From Caulobacteraceae bacterium (GTDB taxonomy: Bacteria > Pseudomonadota > Alphaproteobacteria > Caulobacterales > Caulobacteraceae): a stretch of DNA of 9,478 nucleotides. This document shows, in pieces, positions 1-7,822 of this stretch. The stretch covers positions 1-9,478 of the forward strand of contig JANXWN010000160.1 in NCBI GenBank assembly GCA_025351125.1, given 5' to 3'. Each line of letters opens with the position of its first letter. Position 1 is the stretch's first letter. Both the position numbers and the translations under genes were made by a program. The notes under the pieces were generated by a model, which was not told the origin of the DNA, did no database searches, and worked only from the letters and a program-made list of their open reading frames with translations.

Positions 1-357
1 AAGATGGTCAGAACGGGGATATCGCCGCAACTGAGCTTGACCGGCGCGCTTCTGGCGGCGGGTGGTTTTGCGCCATTGGGCGCGATGACGCCCGGAGAAC
101 TGGTTTATGTGCGCGTCAGCGGCGGGCGGGTTCCCGGCCAGGAAGATCGACGCGATGACGGCCACGCCGAGGCGCTGGCCGTCGAAGCGCTAGCCGGCCT
201 GAAACGTTTGGTCGCCCGTTTCGACCGCCCGACGACGGGATATCTGTCGTGGGCCATGCCACAATTCATCGGGCGTTACGGGGGCGAGTACGACCATCTG
301 GCCCGCCTGTGGGAGTGGCATGTCATGGCGGAAGGCGAGGGGATTGGCGGCGAATGA
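1..357 (+). CDS. addB: Double-strand break repair protein AddB, C-terminal fragment (cut by window edge)
   Basis: Only the last 118 codons are present; the frame is open from base 1 and ends at TGA 355-357. AddB is the second subunit of the AddAB helicase-nuclease, which resects double-strand DNA ends in the cytoplasm for RecA-dependent repair. The visible part matches the end of its RecB-like PD-(D/E)XK nuclease domain: a SPQLSLTGALLAAGGF segment (the helix with the conserved Gln after the catalytic Asp-x-Lys strand), a GELVYVRVSGG strand, and near the end the family signature in which PTTGYLSWAMPQF is followed by YDHLARLWEW. The catalytic Asp/Lys strand itself lies upstream, outside the window. 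No cysteine occurs in the visible part, so the C-terminal Fe-S cysteines known from Bacillus AddB are not seen here. The stop overlaps the addA start (ATGA), which supports the pairing. The internal ATG at base 4 is not a real start. Confidence 0.9.
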   Translation, partial: KMVRTGISPQLSLTGALLAAGGFAPLGAMTPGELVYVRVSGGRVPGQEDRRDDGHAEALAVEALAGLKRLVARFDRPTTGYLSWAMPQFIGRYGGEYDHLARLWEWHVMAEGEGIGGE

Positions 358-3300
358 CCCTGCGTCGCGATCCTCAGGTCCTGGCGTCAGATCCGAAAGC
401 GTCTGTCTTCGTCGGCGCCAACGCGGGGTCTGGAAAGACCTCGACCTTGGTCAAGCGGGTCGCCCGGCTGTTGTTGGCGGGCGCCAAGCCCGAGCAGATA
501 TTGTGCGTCACCTACACCAAGGCGGGCGCCGCCGAGATGCAGAGGCGCCTGTTCGAACAATTGGGCGCCTGGGCGGTGGCGCGGGACGTCGCGCTGGCCG
601 AGGCATTGGCGGATATCGACGAAGCCGACCGTGACCATTCCAAGGCTCGCGCCTTATTCGCCCGCGCGCTGGAAACGCCCGGGGGGCTGAAAATTCAGAC
701 CATCCACGCATTTTGCGAAAAATTGCTACGGCGATTTCCATTGGAGGCCGGCGTATCGCCAGGCTTTACGGTGTTGGAAGACGCGGCGGCGGCGGAGATG
801 TCGACGCGCGCGCGCGATGATGTCGCAAACCTCAGCAGGCGCGACCCGGAAGGCCTAGTCAGTCGAGCTTATGCTCACTTTTCCGTGGAACTCGATTTTC
901 GCGCCTTCATCGGCATGTTCGCGACTTTCGAGACCCAACGCTCCGCCATCGGCGCCTATATCGACGCCTGCGAAACGGACGGCGGATTTGTCGCCGACGT
1001 CTGGCGCCGCTGCGGATTCGCGGCGCCCACGTCGCGCGGTCGAGTTGAGGCGGTGGCGATCTCGTCGATTCGCTGGACATTGTGGAAACGCGCCGCGCAA
1101 GCCGCCGCGGAGAGCGATAAGGTGACCGATCAGGCCCTTGCCACCGCTATGTTGGCCGTAGACCATCAGTCAAGTTTTGCCGATATCGCGCCGATCTTCT
1201 TTACCCAGTCTGGCACACCGAAACTTAAGCTGGGCACAAAATCGGTCAATCAGACGACCCGCGATTGGTTGGTTCAAGAACAGGCGCGGCACGTGGATAC
1301 CAAGGCCGAGCTCGCGGCGGCGACCGTCGCGGAAGACACCGTGCACGCCCTGACTCTCGCTCGCGCCTATGCCGGTTGCTATAATGGCGCGAAGGATTCA
1401 CGCGGCGCGCTCGATTTTGGTGATCTTATTGATCGCACCCTCGCCTTGCTGACCGCGCGCGCTGACGCTGCATGGGTGCTTTACAAATTGGATGGCGGCT
1501 TAGAGCACGTTCTTCTGGACGAAGCGCAAGATACCGCGCCCCAGCAATGGGACATAATCCGCACACTGACCGCGGAGTTCTTCGCCGGGCAGGGGGCGGC
1601 GGCGGTGACGCGTACCGTGTTCGCGGTCGGCGACGAAAAACAATCGATTTTTTCATTTCAGGGGGCCGCGCCCGAGCGCTTGGCCGTTGAGGCGCAGGCC
1701 TTCGCGGCCATGGTGGGCGACGCCGGCGGACGGTTCGAGAACTTGGCGCTGCGCGATAGCTGGCGATCAGCGCCCGAGGTGCTGACGTTTGTCGATGCGG
1801 TGATAAACGCGCCGGAGCTGCGCGCCGGCCTGTCGCCCGAGGATGGAGACCATGTCGCTTCCTTGCCGATCATGCACACCGCGAGACGCGGTCCCGGCGG
1901 CTGCGTCGACGTTTGGCCGCTGGAAATCAGCGTCGACGCGCCCGACCCCGATCCGTGGGCGCCGGTGGACTCCGAACAGCGAGCCGGCGCCAACAAATCG
2001 CTGGCGCGGCGCATCGCCGCTTCGATCCAGGCCATGGTTGCACGCGGCGAGGCGGTGGTGGATCGCGAACGCCAAAGCCAGCGGCCATGCGTCGCCGGCG
2101 ACGTTCTGATTTTGGTGCGACGACGCGGGGTGCTGTTCCACGAGATTATTCGCGCCCTGAAACGTGATGGCGTTCCAGTCGCCGGGGCGGACCGGCTCAG
2201 ACTGTCGACGCATGGTGTGTTCGCCGACCTGGAGGCGATCGGTCGGTTTGCGTGCTTTGCATCGGATGATTTGACCCTAGCCGGATTGCTTCGCAGCCCG
2301 TTTTGCGATGTCGATGAGCAAAGTTTGTTCGACTTGGTCTATGACCGCGCCGGAACGCTGTGGGACGTGCTGACTGCCCGCGCGGACGAGCACCCCGCGT
2401 GGCGGGCCGCCACCGACATCCTGACGTGGGCGAAAAACGAGGCGGAACGGGCCGCTCCGTTTGATTTCTACGCTCGCCTCCTGAGCCGGCGCGACGACGC
2501 CGGGCGGACCATGCGCCAGCGTATTTTGACGCGAATGGGCGCGGAGGGCGAAGAGGCTCTCGATGCCTTCGTTGCCCAGGCGCACAGCGCCGAGGGGCGC
2601 GGTGTGCGGGAACTCGAGACCTTTCTCGCTCGAATCGCCGTCGCCGAATTGGAAATCAAGCGCGAGCCTGACGACGCCCAAGTAGGCGGCGGCGGTGAGG
2701 TGCGGGTGATGACCGTCCATGGCGCCAAGGGCTTGGAGGCCCCCATCGTTATCCTGCCCGACACGACGACGCGGGCTACCGCGCAGAGTGGACCGTTGTT
2801 GACCCTGCCGGGCGGCGGCTTTCTTTGGGCGCCGCGCAAGATCGACGATTGTCCGGCGTCCGAGACGGCGCGGCTCGCCCGCGACAAGGCTACGGACCAG
2901 GAATCGGCGCGCTTGCTGTACGTCGCGCTTACACGCGCGCGCGACCGGCTGATCATTTGTGGTGTCGAGAGCCGCCCCGCGCGATTCGAGCGCAGTTGGT
3001 ACGATTTCGTACGCCGCGCGCATGACGATCTGTCAATCCAGGCTTTCGTGATGGACGGCGACAGCGGTGGCCAAGCTTGGCGATTTGGTCCAGATCCGAC
3101 GCGTCCGTCGCCGACCGCGAAACTTGGCGTCGAGGTCCCATCCTTGCCCCGCTGGACCGCCACGCCGGCGCCGGCGCAAACGGCCTCCGCGCGCTACGCA
3201 TCGCCGTCCGATCTCGACGATGATGCGAAGGCCTCGGCGCCATCGCCCTTGTCTTCGGTGGGTGGGCTGGGCCGGTTCCGGCGCGGGGCGGTGATACACC

Positions 3301-3782
3301 GTTTGTTGCAACTTCTGCCCGATCTGGCCCCCGAGGCTCGCGCCGCGGCGGCCACGCGTCTTTTGGCGCGCGAGGCTGGCCTGAGCGACGTTCAACGGGT
3401 TGAAATGGGCGCCGCCGCCTTGGCCGTCTTGACCGATCCGCGGTTCGCCGCCGTGTTCGGCCCCAGTTCGCGCGCCGAAGTCGCCATCGCGGGCGGGGCA
3501 AAGGGCCTTTCGGAGGATTTGAAAATTTCCGGGCGTCTCGACCGATTGGTCGTCGAGACAGACCGCGTGCTGATCATCGACTTCAAAACCAACCGTCCGG
3601 CGCCGAAGCGGATCGAAGATGCCGAGCCCGCCTACATTCGCCAAATGGCGCTCTACGCCGCCGTGCTCGCCGAGGTGTTTCCAACGCGCCGCATCGAAGC
3701 GGCCCTGGTCTGGACCGACGGGCCTAAACTGATGGCCGTACCGACCGAAATGATGCTGCGATCGCTTGAGGGCCTTCGGTAA
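354..3782 (+). CDS. addA: Double-strand break repair helicase AddA (UvrD/Rep-type helicase with RecB-like nuclease domain)
   Basis: This 1142-residue protein is the ATP-driven 3'-5' helicase and nuclease subunit of AddAB. Superfamily 1 motifs appear in order: Walker A ANAGSGKT (22-29, Lys28), motif Ia CVTYTKAGAAEM (51-62), TIHAFCEKLLRRFP, Walker B DEAQD (389-393), motif III GDEKQS (426-431), motif IV near LRDSWRS, motif V MTVHGAKG (786-793) and motif VI LLYVALTRARDR (from 854). The C-terminal nuclease domain has GRLDRL (1060-1065, Asp1063), IIDFKTN (1074-1080, Asp1076 and Lys1078) and a downstream RQMALY helix, so both activities look intact. Length is usual for the family. I chose the ATG at 354 because it overlaps the addB stop as ATGA, has GAGGGG at 337-342, and begins with the typical short leader before ANAGSGKT. 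The 35 extra codons upstream in the same frame only shadow addB. Translation is probably coupled to addB. Confidence 0.97.
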   Translation: MTLRRDPQVLASDPKASVFVGANAGSGKTSTLVKRVARLLLAGAKPEQILCVTYTKAGAAEMQRRLFEQLGAWAVARDVALAEALADIDEADRDHSKARALFARALETPGGLKIQTIHAFCEKLLRRFPLEAGVSPGFTVLEDAAAAEMSTRARDDVANLSRRDPEGLVSRAYAHFSVELDFRAFIGMFATFETQRSAIGAYIDACETDGGFVADVWRRCGFAAPTSRGRVEAVAISSIRWTLWKRAAQAAAESDKVTDQALATAMLAVDHQSSFADIAPIFFTQSGTPKLKLGTKSVNQTTRDWLVQEQARHVDTKAELAAATVAEDTVHALTLARAYAGCYNGAKDSRGALDFGDLIDRTLALLTARADAAWVLYKLDGGLEHVLLDEAQDTAPQQWDIIRTLTAEFFAGQGAAAVTRTVFAVGDEKQSIFSFQGAAPERLAVEAQAFAAMVGDAGGRFENLALRDSWRSAPEVLTFVDAVINAPELRAGLSPEDGDHVASLPIMHTARRGPGGCVDVWPLEISVDAPDPDPWAPVDSEQRAGANKSLARRIAASIQAMVARGEAVVDRERQSQRPCVAGDVLILVRRRGVLFHEIIRALKRDGVPVAGADRLRLSTHGVFADLEAIGRFACFASDDLTLAGLLRSPFCDVDEQSLFDLVYDRAGTLWDVLTARADEHPAWRAATDILTWAKNEAERAAPFDFYARLLSRRDDAGRTMRQRILTRMGAEGEEALDAFVAQAHSAEGRGVRELETFLARIAVAELEIKREPDDAQVGGGGEVRVMTVHGAKGLEAPIVILPDTTTRATAQSGPLLTLPGGGFLWAPRKIDDCPASETARLARDKATDQESARLLYVALTRARDRLIICGVESRPARFERSWYDFVRRAHDDLSIQAFVMDGDSGGQAWRFGPDPTRPSPTAKLGVEVPSLPRWTATPAPAQTASARYASPSDLDDDAKASAPSPLSSVGGLGRFRRGAVIHRLLQLLPDLAPEARAAAATRLLAREAGLSDVQRVEMGAAALAVLTDPRFAAVFGPSSRAEVAIAGGAKGLSEDLKISGRLDRLVVETDRVLIIDFKTNRPAPKRIEDAEPAYIRQMALYAAVLAEVFPTRRIEAALVWTDGPKLMAVPTEMMLRSLEGLR

Positions 3783-4738
3783 TGTCCGACCCACCGCTGA
3801 TCACGCTCTGCGCCATCCACGCCGCGCGCCGGCGTATCGCGCCTTACGTCGCTCCCACCCCGATCATCGGCCTGCCCCTTAACGGCCTGCGGTTGAAGGC
3901 CGAAAGCCTCCATCCGACCGGCGCGTTTAAGCTTCGTGGCGCGTTCAACGCCATCTTATCGCTAGATGACAAGGCCCGCGCGGCCGGCGTGGTGGCCCAC
4001 TCCAGCGGTAATCACGCGCAAGCGGTAGCGTTCGCCGCAGCCCGGCTGGGCGTGCGGGCGACCCTGGTCATGCCGGCCAATGCGCCTGCCGTTAAAATTG
4101 ACGGCGTGCGGCGTTCCGGCGCCGAACTGCTGCTGGTCGGCCCTGCGAGCGCGGAGCGGGCCGCGCGGGCCGCGACCCTGGCGGAGGAACGCGGCTTGAG
4201 CTTGATCGAGCCGTTCAATCAGGACGCCATCATGGCCGCAACCGGAACCATCGGCCTGGAGATTTTCGAGCAAGCGCCGGATGTGGCGACTGTGTTCGCG
4301 CCGGTGTCAGGTGGCGGTCTTCTCGGGGGATTGGCGGCGGCGATCAAACTGACCCAGCCGAACGTCCGCGTGGTCGGCGTGGAACCGGAACTAGCGGCGG
4401 ACGCGTCGGAGAGCTTTCGCGCCGGCCGGATCATAGCCTTCACTGCCGAACAGGTTTCGCGCACCCTTGCCGACGGCTTACGCGTACAACAACTCGGTGT
4501 GCGCACCTGGCCGCATATCCGGGCTTATGTCGACGATATCGTCACCGTGTCCGAAGACGCCATCAAGGCCGCCGTTCGCCTGATCGCGGCCGAGGCCCGC
4601 CTGATTGCCGAGCCCAGCGGGGCGGTGGCCATCGCCGGGGCCTTGGCGTATGGCGCCGACCTTGCCCGCAGCGTCGCGGTTCTGTCCGGCGGCAATGTCG
4701 ATCCGGCGTTCTTCACCGCCATCCTGGCGGAGAGCTGA
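3782..4738 (+). CDS. PLP-dependent threonine/serine dehydratase-like protein (fold type II)
   Basis: The protein has 318 residues and belongs to the threonine dehydratase/serine racemase family, which removes water and ammonia from threonine or serine to give 2-oxobutanoate or pyruvate. Visible features: PTGAFKLRGAFNA with the Schiff-base Lys50, SSGNHAQ (74-80) for the substrate carboxylate, the phosphate-binding loop SGGG (176-179), and SGGN (302-305) near the C terminus. The GVEP segment carries Glu201, Ala205 and Asp207, the spacing of the divalent-metal site in serine racemase. There is no C-terminal ACT regulatory domain, so it resembles short catabolic or racemase-like members rather than feedback-regulated biosynthetic IlvA. 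The start ATG shares one base with the addA stop (TAATG) and has GAGGG at 3768-3772, nine bases upstream, so translational coupling to addA is likely. Exact substrate is open: threonine, serine, hydroxyaspartate or a racemase activity are all possible, so I give no symbol. Confidence 0.88.
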   Translation: MSDPPLITLCAIHAARRRIAPYVAPTPIIGLPLNGLRLKAESLHPTGAFKLRGAFNAILSLDDKARAAGVVAHSSGNHAQAVAFAAARLGVRATLVMPANAPAVKIDGVRRSGAELLLVGPASAERAARAATLAEERGLSLIEPFNQDAIMAATGTIGLEIFEQAPDVATVFAPVSGGGLLGGLAAAIKLTQPNVRVVGVEPELAADASESFRAGRIIAFTAEQVSRTLADGLRVQQLGVRTWPHIRAYVDDIVTVSEDAIKAAVRLIAAEARLIAEPSGAVAIAGALAYGADLARSVAVLSGGNVDPAFFTAILAES

Positions 4739-4786
4739 CGTAAGGAGTCTGACAACGGCGCCAGAAATTCTTGGAATACGGGCCGG

Positions 4787-4814
4787 TTGACGGCGCGCTT
4801 CATCGGCTTACATC
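4787..4814 (+). promoter_or_regulatory. Possible sigma-70-type promoter for trxA
   Basis: In the 101-base gap between the dehydratase and trxA there is TTGACG at 4787-4792 (five of six to the -35 consensus) and, after a 16-base spacer, TACATC at 4809-4814, a poor -10 (three of six). It would place the transcript start some 20 bases before the trxA start codon. The -10 is weak and the case rests mainly on the -35 and position. Read-through from addBA is an alternative. Confidence 0.28.
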
Positions 4815-4827
4815 CAAGCGCAACAAC

Positions 4828-4833
4828 AAGGAG
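4828..4833 (+). promoter_or_regulatory. Ribosome binding site that fixes the trxA start
   Basis: AAGGAG lies six bases before the ATG at 4840. It decides between this start and an in-frame upstream ATG at 4771, which would add 23 residues unlike any thioredoxin. It is the clearest Shine-Dalgarno sequence in the window, which fits a highly expressed gene. Confidence 0.85.
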
Positions 4834-4839
4834 TATTCC

Positions 4840-5175
4840 ATGAGCACTGTCGCGATCACCGACGAATCTTTCGACGCCGATGTCCTGAAGGCCTCCGGCC
4901 CTGTGCTGGTGGATTTTTGGGCCGAATGGTGCGGTCCGTGCAAACAGATCGCCCCTTCGCTGGAACAAATCGCCGACGAATTGGCCGGCAAGGTTACCAT
5001 CGCCAAGCTGAACATCGAGGACTCTCCCACCACCCCCTCACGCTACGGCGTTCGCGGCATTCCCACGATGATGCTGTTCAAGGACGGCCAGATGACGGCG
5101 ATGAAAGTCGGCGCCATGCCCAAACAGAAAATCCTCGATTGGCTGGCCGAAACCGGAGTGGCCGCGGCGGCTTAG
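4840..5175 (+). CDS. trxA: Thioredoxin 1
   Basis: A 111-residue cytoplasmic dithiol-disulfide oxidoreductase that, reduced by thioredoxin reductase, supplies electrons to ribonucleotide reductase, PAPS reductase, methionine sulfoxide reductases and others. The active site WCGPC is at residues 30-34 (Cys31, Cys34), preceded by VLVDFWAE with the buried Asp25. The cis-proline is Pro75 in RGIPT, and the VGAMPKQ segment corresponds to the VGA-SK loop of E. coli TrxA. The line-up with E. coli TrxA is nearly gap-free, and length is standard apart from a short alanine-rich tail. There is no signal peptide, so it is not a periplasmic relative. Having its own strong ribosome binding site and a gap upstream suggests at least partly independent expression from the addAB unit. 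In many Alphaproteobacteria trxA sits right after addA; here the dehydratase gene lies between them. Confidence 0.97.
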   Translation: MSTVAITDESFDADVLKASGPVLVDFWAEWCGPCKQIAPSLEQIADELAGKVTIAKLNIEDSPTTPSRYGVRGIPTMMLFKDGQMTAMKVGAMPKQKILDWLAETGVAAAA

Positions 5176-5313
5176 GCTGGACGCCGTCCGGCACGCGAAC
5201 CGGCCGAAAACGCGCGGTCGGATGATGTTCCCTTCTTTTTTGGCCTAGGCGACTGAGACCGGCTTTCGCCGCGCCATTGACCCCGCCCCGCGCTCGCCTT
5301 ACCCGCTCCCACC
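5176..5313 (+). other. Spacer between trxA and lysK with a possible -35 element
   Basis: This 138-base stretch holds no gene. Just after the trxA stop is a small hairpin, CTGGAC/GTCCGG around a GCC loop (5177-5191, one T-G pair), and a run of six T at 5236-5241 lies about 45 bases further on. These are too far apart to make a standard intrinsic terminator. TTGACC at 5277-5282 (five of six to the -35 consensus) lies close to the lysK start with no good -10 after it, only TTACCC or TACCCG near 5299-5305. The last 30 bases before lysK are pyrimidine-rich and contain no Shine-Dalgarno sequence. Confidence 0.4.
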
Positions 5314-7011
5314 ATGCTGACCGGTCTTTCCGCCCTCGCCCACGACGCCCGCGCCTGGCCGTTTGAACAGGCGCGTAATCTCTTGGCGCGTCTGGTGCGC
5401 GTGCGGTTGGAAGGCGAAGAGCGACACGGGGCGACGGCGTTGATCGCGTCGGGGAAGGTCGGCGAAGCGCTGGCCGGGTTCCCCGTCTTGGCGGCGCCGG
5501 TTGTGTTTCAGACCGGCTATGGCGCGTCGGGCCTGCCGCATATCGGCACGTTCAATGAAGTGGCGCGCACGACCATGGTGCGCAACGCCTTTCGCGCCGT
5601 GACCGAGGATACCGTCCTCACCCGGCTGATTTCGTTTTCCGACGACATGGATGGTCTGCGCAAGGTGCCTGAAAACGTGCCCAACCGTGCGGCCTTGGCG
5701 GAGGATTTGGGTAAGCCGCTGACGCAGGTGCGCGACCCGTTCGGCGAATATGACAGTTTCGCCGCGCACAACAATGCGCGGATGCGGGCGTTTTTGGATA
5801 AGCACGGCTTCGATTACGAATTCCTGTCGTCGACCGATTGTTTCGCCTCGGGCATGTTCGACACGACTTTACGCCTGATGCTTGAACGGTTCGACCAAGT
5901 GCAGGCGGTGATGTTGCCTACCTTGGGGCCCGAACGCCGCGCTACTTATTCGCCGTTCCTGCCGATCAGCCCGACAACGGGGCGCGTCTTGCAAGTTGCA
6001 ACCTTGGAGCGCGACGTGGCGCGGGGCACCATCGTATTCGAAGACGAAGACGGCCTTCGCAAGGAAACCACGGTCACCGGCGGCGCGGTGAAGCTGCAAT
6101 GGAAGCCCGATTGGGCTTGTCGCTGGACGGCTTTGGGAATCGACTATGAAATGGCCGGCAAAGACTTGATCGAGTCGGTCAAGGTGTCGTCGCGCATCTG
6201 CGCCATCTTGGGCGGTGCGCCGCCGGAGGGATTCAATTTCGAGCTGTTTTTGGACGAGCACAACCAGAAAATCTCCAAATCCAGGGGCAATGGCCTCACT
6301 CTCGAGGAATGGGAGCGCTACGGCACGCCGGAGAGCCTCGTCTACTACCTCTTCCAATCACCCAAATCGGCTAAAAAGCTTTCCTTCGACGTCATCCCGA
6401 AGGCGGCGGATGAGTATCTGCAACAATTGGACGCCTACAATCGCCCACCTTCGCGTGATGCGGCGCTCAAGCCGGTCAATCCGCTCGATAATCCGGTCTG
6501 GAGCGTTCACGACGGTGCGCCGCCGCTCAAAGGCTCGCCGGTGTCGTTCAGCCTTTTGCTCAATCTGGTCTCGGCGGCCAACGCGTCGGACACGACGATT
6601 TTGTGGGGCTTCATCAACCGCCAGTTTCCTGACGCTACGGCGCAAAACGAACCGTTGCTCGACCGATTGGTCGACTATGCTATTCACTATTACGAAGACT
6701 TCGTGCGTCCGGCGAAAACATTTCGCGCGCCCGACGCGCGCGAACGTACCGCGATGGAAGACTTGCTCGTGCGCCTGCGCGCCTTGCCGGAGGGGCGCCA
6801 TAACGCCGAAGCCATTCAAAACGAAGTCTTCGCCGCCGGAAAAGAGGCCGGGTTCGATCCGCTGCGCGCGTGGTTCACTGCCCTTTACGAAGTCCTTTTG
6901 GGGCAAAGCCAAGGCCCCCGCTTTGGCTCGTTCGCGGCGATCTTCGGCCTGCATGAAACCATGATGCTGATAGAACGCGCACTTTCGGGAGCCGATTTAT
7001 CGGTGGTTTAG
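5314..7011 (+). CDS. lysK: Lysine--tRNA ligase, class I (archaeal-type LysRS1)
   Basis: This 565-residue enzyme activates lysine with ATP and loads it onto tRNA-Lys. It is the class I form, unrelated in fold to the class II LysS of E. coli. The Rossmann signature GASGLPHIGTFNEV contains HIGT (76-79), and the KMSKS loop is KISKSRGNGL (319-323 for KISKS). Family blocks follow: FSDDMDGLRKVP, NNARMRAFLD, PTLGPERRATYSPFLPIS, VTGGAVKLQWKPDWACRW, YEMAGKDLIESV and FNFELFLDE, then an alpha-helical anticodon-binding region from about residue 370. Length is normal and nothing looks broken. The ATG at 5314 is well fixed: an in-frame stop lies at 5278-5280, there is no other start codon between, and the conserved AWPFEQAR block begins only 13 residues in. 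No ribosome binding site is visible. The same enzyme is sometimes labelled lysS in databases. The gene faces the minus-strand MOSC gene across 52 bases. Confidence 0.97.
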   Translation: MLTGLSALAHDARAWPFEQARNLLARLVRVRLEGEERHGATALIASGKVGEALAGFPVLAAPVVFQTGYGASGLPHIGTFNEVARTTMVRNAFRAVTEDTVLTRLISFSDDMDGLRKVPENVPNRAALAEDLGKPLTQVRDPFGEYDSFAAHNNARMRAFLDKHGFDYEFLSSTDCFASGMFDTTLRLMLERFDQVQAVMLPTLGPERRATYSPFLPISPTTGRVLQVATLERDVARGTIVFEDEDGLRKETTVTGGAVKLQWKPDWACRWTALGIDYEMAGKDLIESVKVSSRICAILGGAPPEGFNFELFLDEHNQKISKSRGNGLTLEEWERYGTPESLVYYLFQSPKSAKKLSFDVIPKAADEYLQQLDAYNRPPSRDAALKPVNPLDNPVWSVHDGAPPLKGSPVSFSLLLNLVSAANASDTTILWGFINRQFPDATAQNEPLLDRLVDYAIHYYEDFVRPAKTFRAPDARERTAMEDLLVRLRALPEGRHNAEAIQNEVFAAGKEAGFDPLRAWFTALYEVLLGQSQGPRFGSFAAIFGLHETMMLIERALSGADLSVV

Positions 7012-7063
7012 GCGTAGCGGGGCGCATTTCGCGGACGGCCACGCCCACACTGAAGACGAGGGT

Positions 7064-7822
7064 CTATGTCAAGCCGGCGCTATCGCCTTGCCTGACCGTT
7101 CCAGCGGTCTGTACGCGCACGTAGATCCCGCACAAGACGTGACCATAGTGCGCGAACAAAGCGGCAGGAACGTCTAGGTCGCGCGCGGCGGTGGTTGGAT
7201 CGACCTCGGTCGCGGCGCAGCGGACGATACTTTCAAACACAGTGGCCCGCGCGGCTCCTAGTCGTAGCACGCGACCCTCCCAGCCAATCTCGACCCACGC
7301 CGGCCAACCCTCGACATAAAGATTAGCGCGGAACCGCAAGGGATCAACCGGCGCGCCGATCTTAGCGGCCAAGTCGCGAACGCTGGCCAGATTGATGATC
7401 GAGACTTGGCCGAGTGGATGGTCGGTGAACCGATGCCCTTTACCGTCGATCACCCGTAGCGGTCCGCTAAGATGCTTGCCCAACACCGTGGTCAGCCATG
7501 CGGCGAAGGCGATCCGCCCCGCTTCTTCGTCGAAAGACGTCTGAAAATCGGGCGCGCCGGGCGCCGTCGCTCGAAGGGTGTCGTCCTTGTCGTCGTACTG
7601 CGTGCGCACCTTGGCGACAGCAGCGGTCTTGGCGAGAACGGCGAATTTTTGCTTTGAGATAAACGCCGGCGCGCTCGGATCAAAGCCGCAGGGTCCGTCT
7701 TCGACGGCGTACAGACGATCACACGGGAAGCCGTCGCCGGGCGTCAGGTGGGCCGACGGCGCCGCTTCGTGTGTGAAACCCTTGATGGGATAGCGATAGA
7801 GCGCGGTGATTGTGCCGGTCAT
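7064..7822 (-). CDS. MOSC domain-containing protein (MOSC_N plus MOSC, YcbX/mARC-like)
   Basis: A 252-residue protein. Residues 1 to about 110 look like the MOSC N-terminal beta-barrel domain, starting with the typical ITALYRYPIKGF strand and including a CDRLYAVEDG segment. The rest is a MOSC domain: RFRANLYVEG (163-172), a W-E-x-x-W-E-G turn, then IVRCAATEVDPTTAARD with the conserved cysteine at 202 (the residue expected to coordinate molybdenum or carry sulfur), and a final LFAHYGHVLCGIYVRV block. Related proteins reduce N-hydroxylated compounds with a molybdenum cofactor (mARC, YcbX) or transfer sulfur to it; the exact activity here cannot be told. The ATG at 7822-7820 overlaps the rsmB stop as ATGA, so coupling to rsmB is likely, and no separate Shine-Dalgarno is seen. 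An in-frame upstream start at 8029 would add 69 residues that are rsmB in another frame. No signal peptide or membrane segment. Confidence 0.87.
   Translation of the reverse strand: MTGTITALYRYPIKGFTHEAAPSAHLTPGDGFPCDRLYAVEDGPCGFDPSAPAFISKQKFAVLAKTAAVAKVRTQYDDKDDTLRATAPGAPDFQTSFDEEAGRIAFAAWLTTVLGKHLSGPLRVIDGKGHRFTDHPLGQVSIINLASVRDLAAKIGAPVDPLRFRANLYVEGWPAWVEIGWEGRVLRLGAARATVFESIVRCAATEVDPTTAARDLDVPAALFAHYGHVLCGIYVRVQTAGTVRQGDSAGLT

Noticed and set aside
249..353. 35-codon upstream extension of addA
   Set aside because: It overlaps the conserved AddB C terminus in another frame and has no family resemblance; the ATG at 354 with the ATGA overlap explains the start better.
2277..3794. Long minus-strand open frames (248, 231, 253 residues) opposite addA
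   Set aside because: They lie wholly opposite intact addA motifs V, VI and the nuclease domain, are arginine/proline-rich with no recognisable domain, and are what high-GC codon use produces on the opposite strand.
5177..5241. Intrinsic terminator after trxA
   Set aside because: There is a short hairpin at 5177-5191 and a T run at 5236-5241, but they are about 45 bases apart and no stable stem directly precedes the T run.
5299..5805. 168-residue minus-strand frame opposite the start of lysK
   Set aside because: It is opposite the HIGH-motif region of a clearly conserved enzyme, and its composition looks like an antisense shadow with no domain.
7011..7045. Bidirectional terminator between lysK and the MOSC gene
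   Set aside because: GGCGT and ACGCC can pair around a 25-base interior with only short imperfect inner pairing, and no T run follows on either strand, so an intrinsic terminator is not supported.
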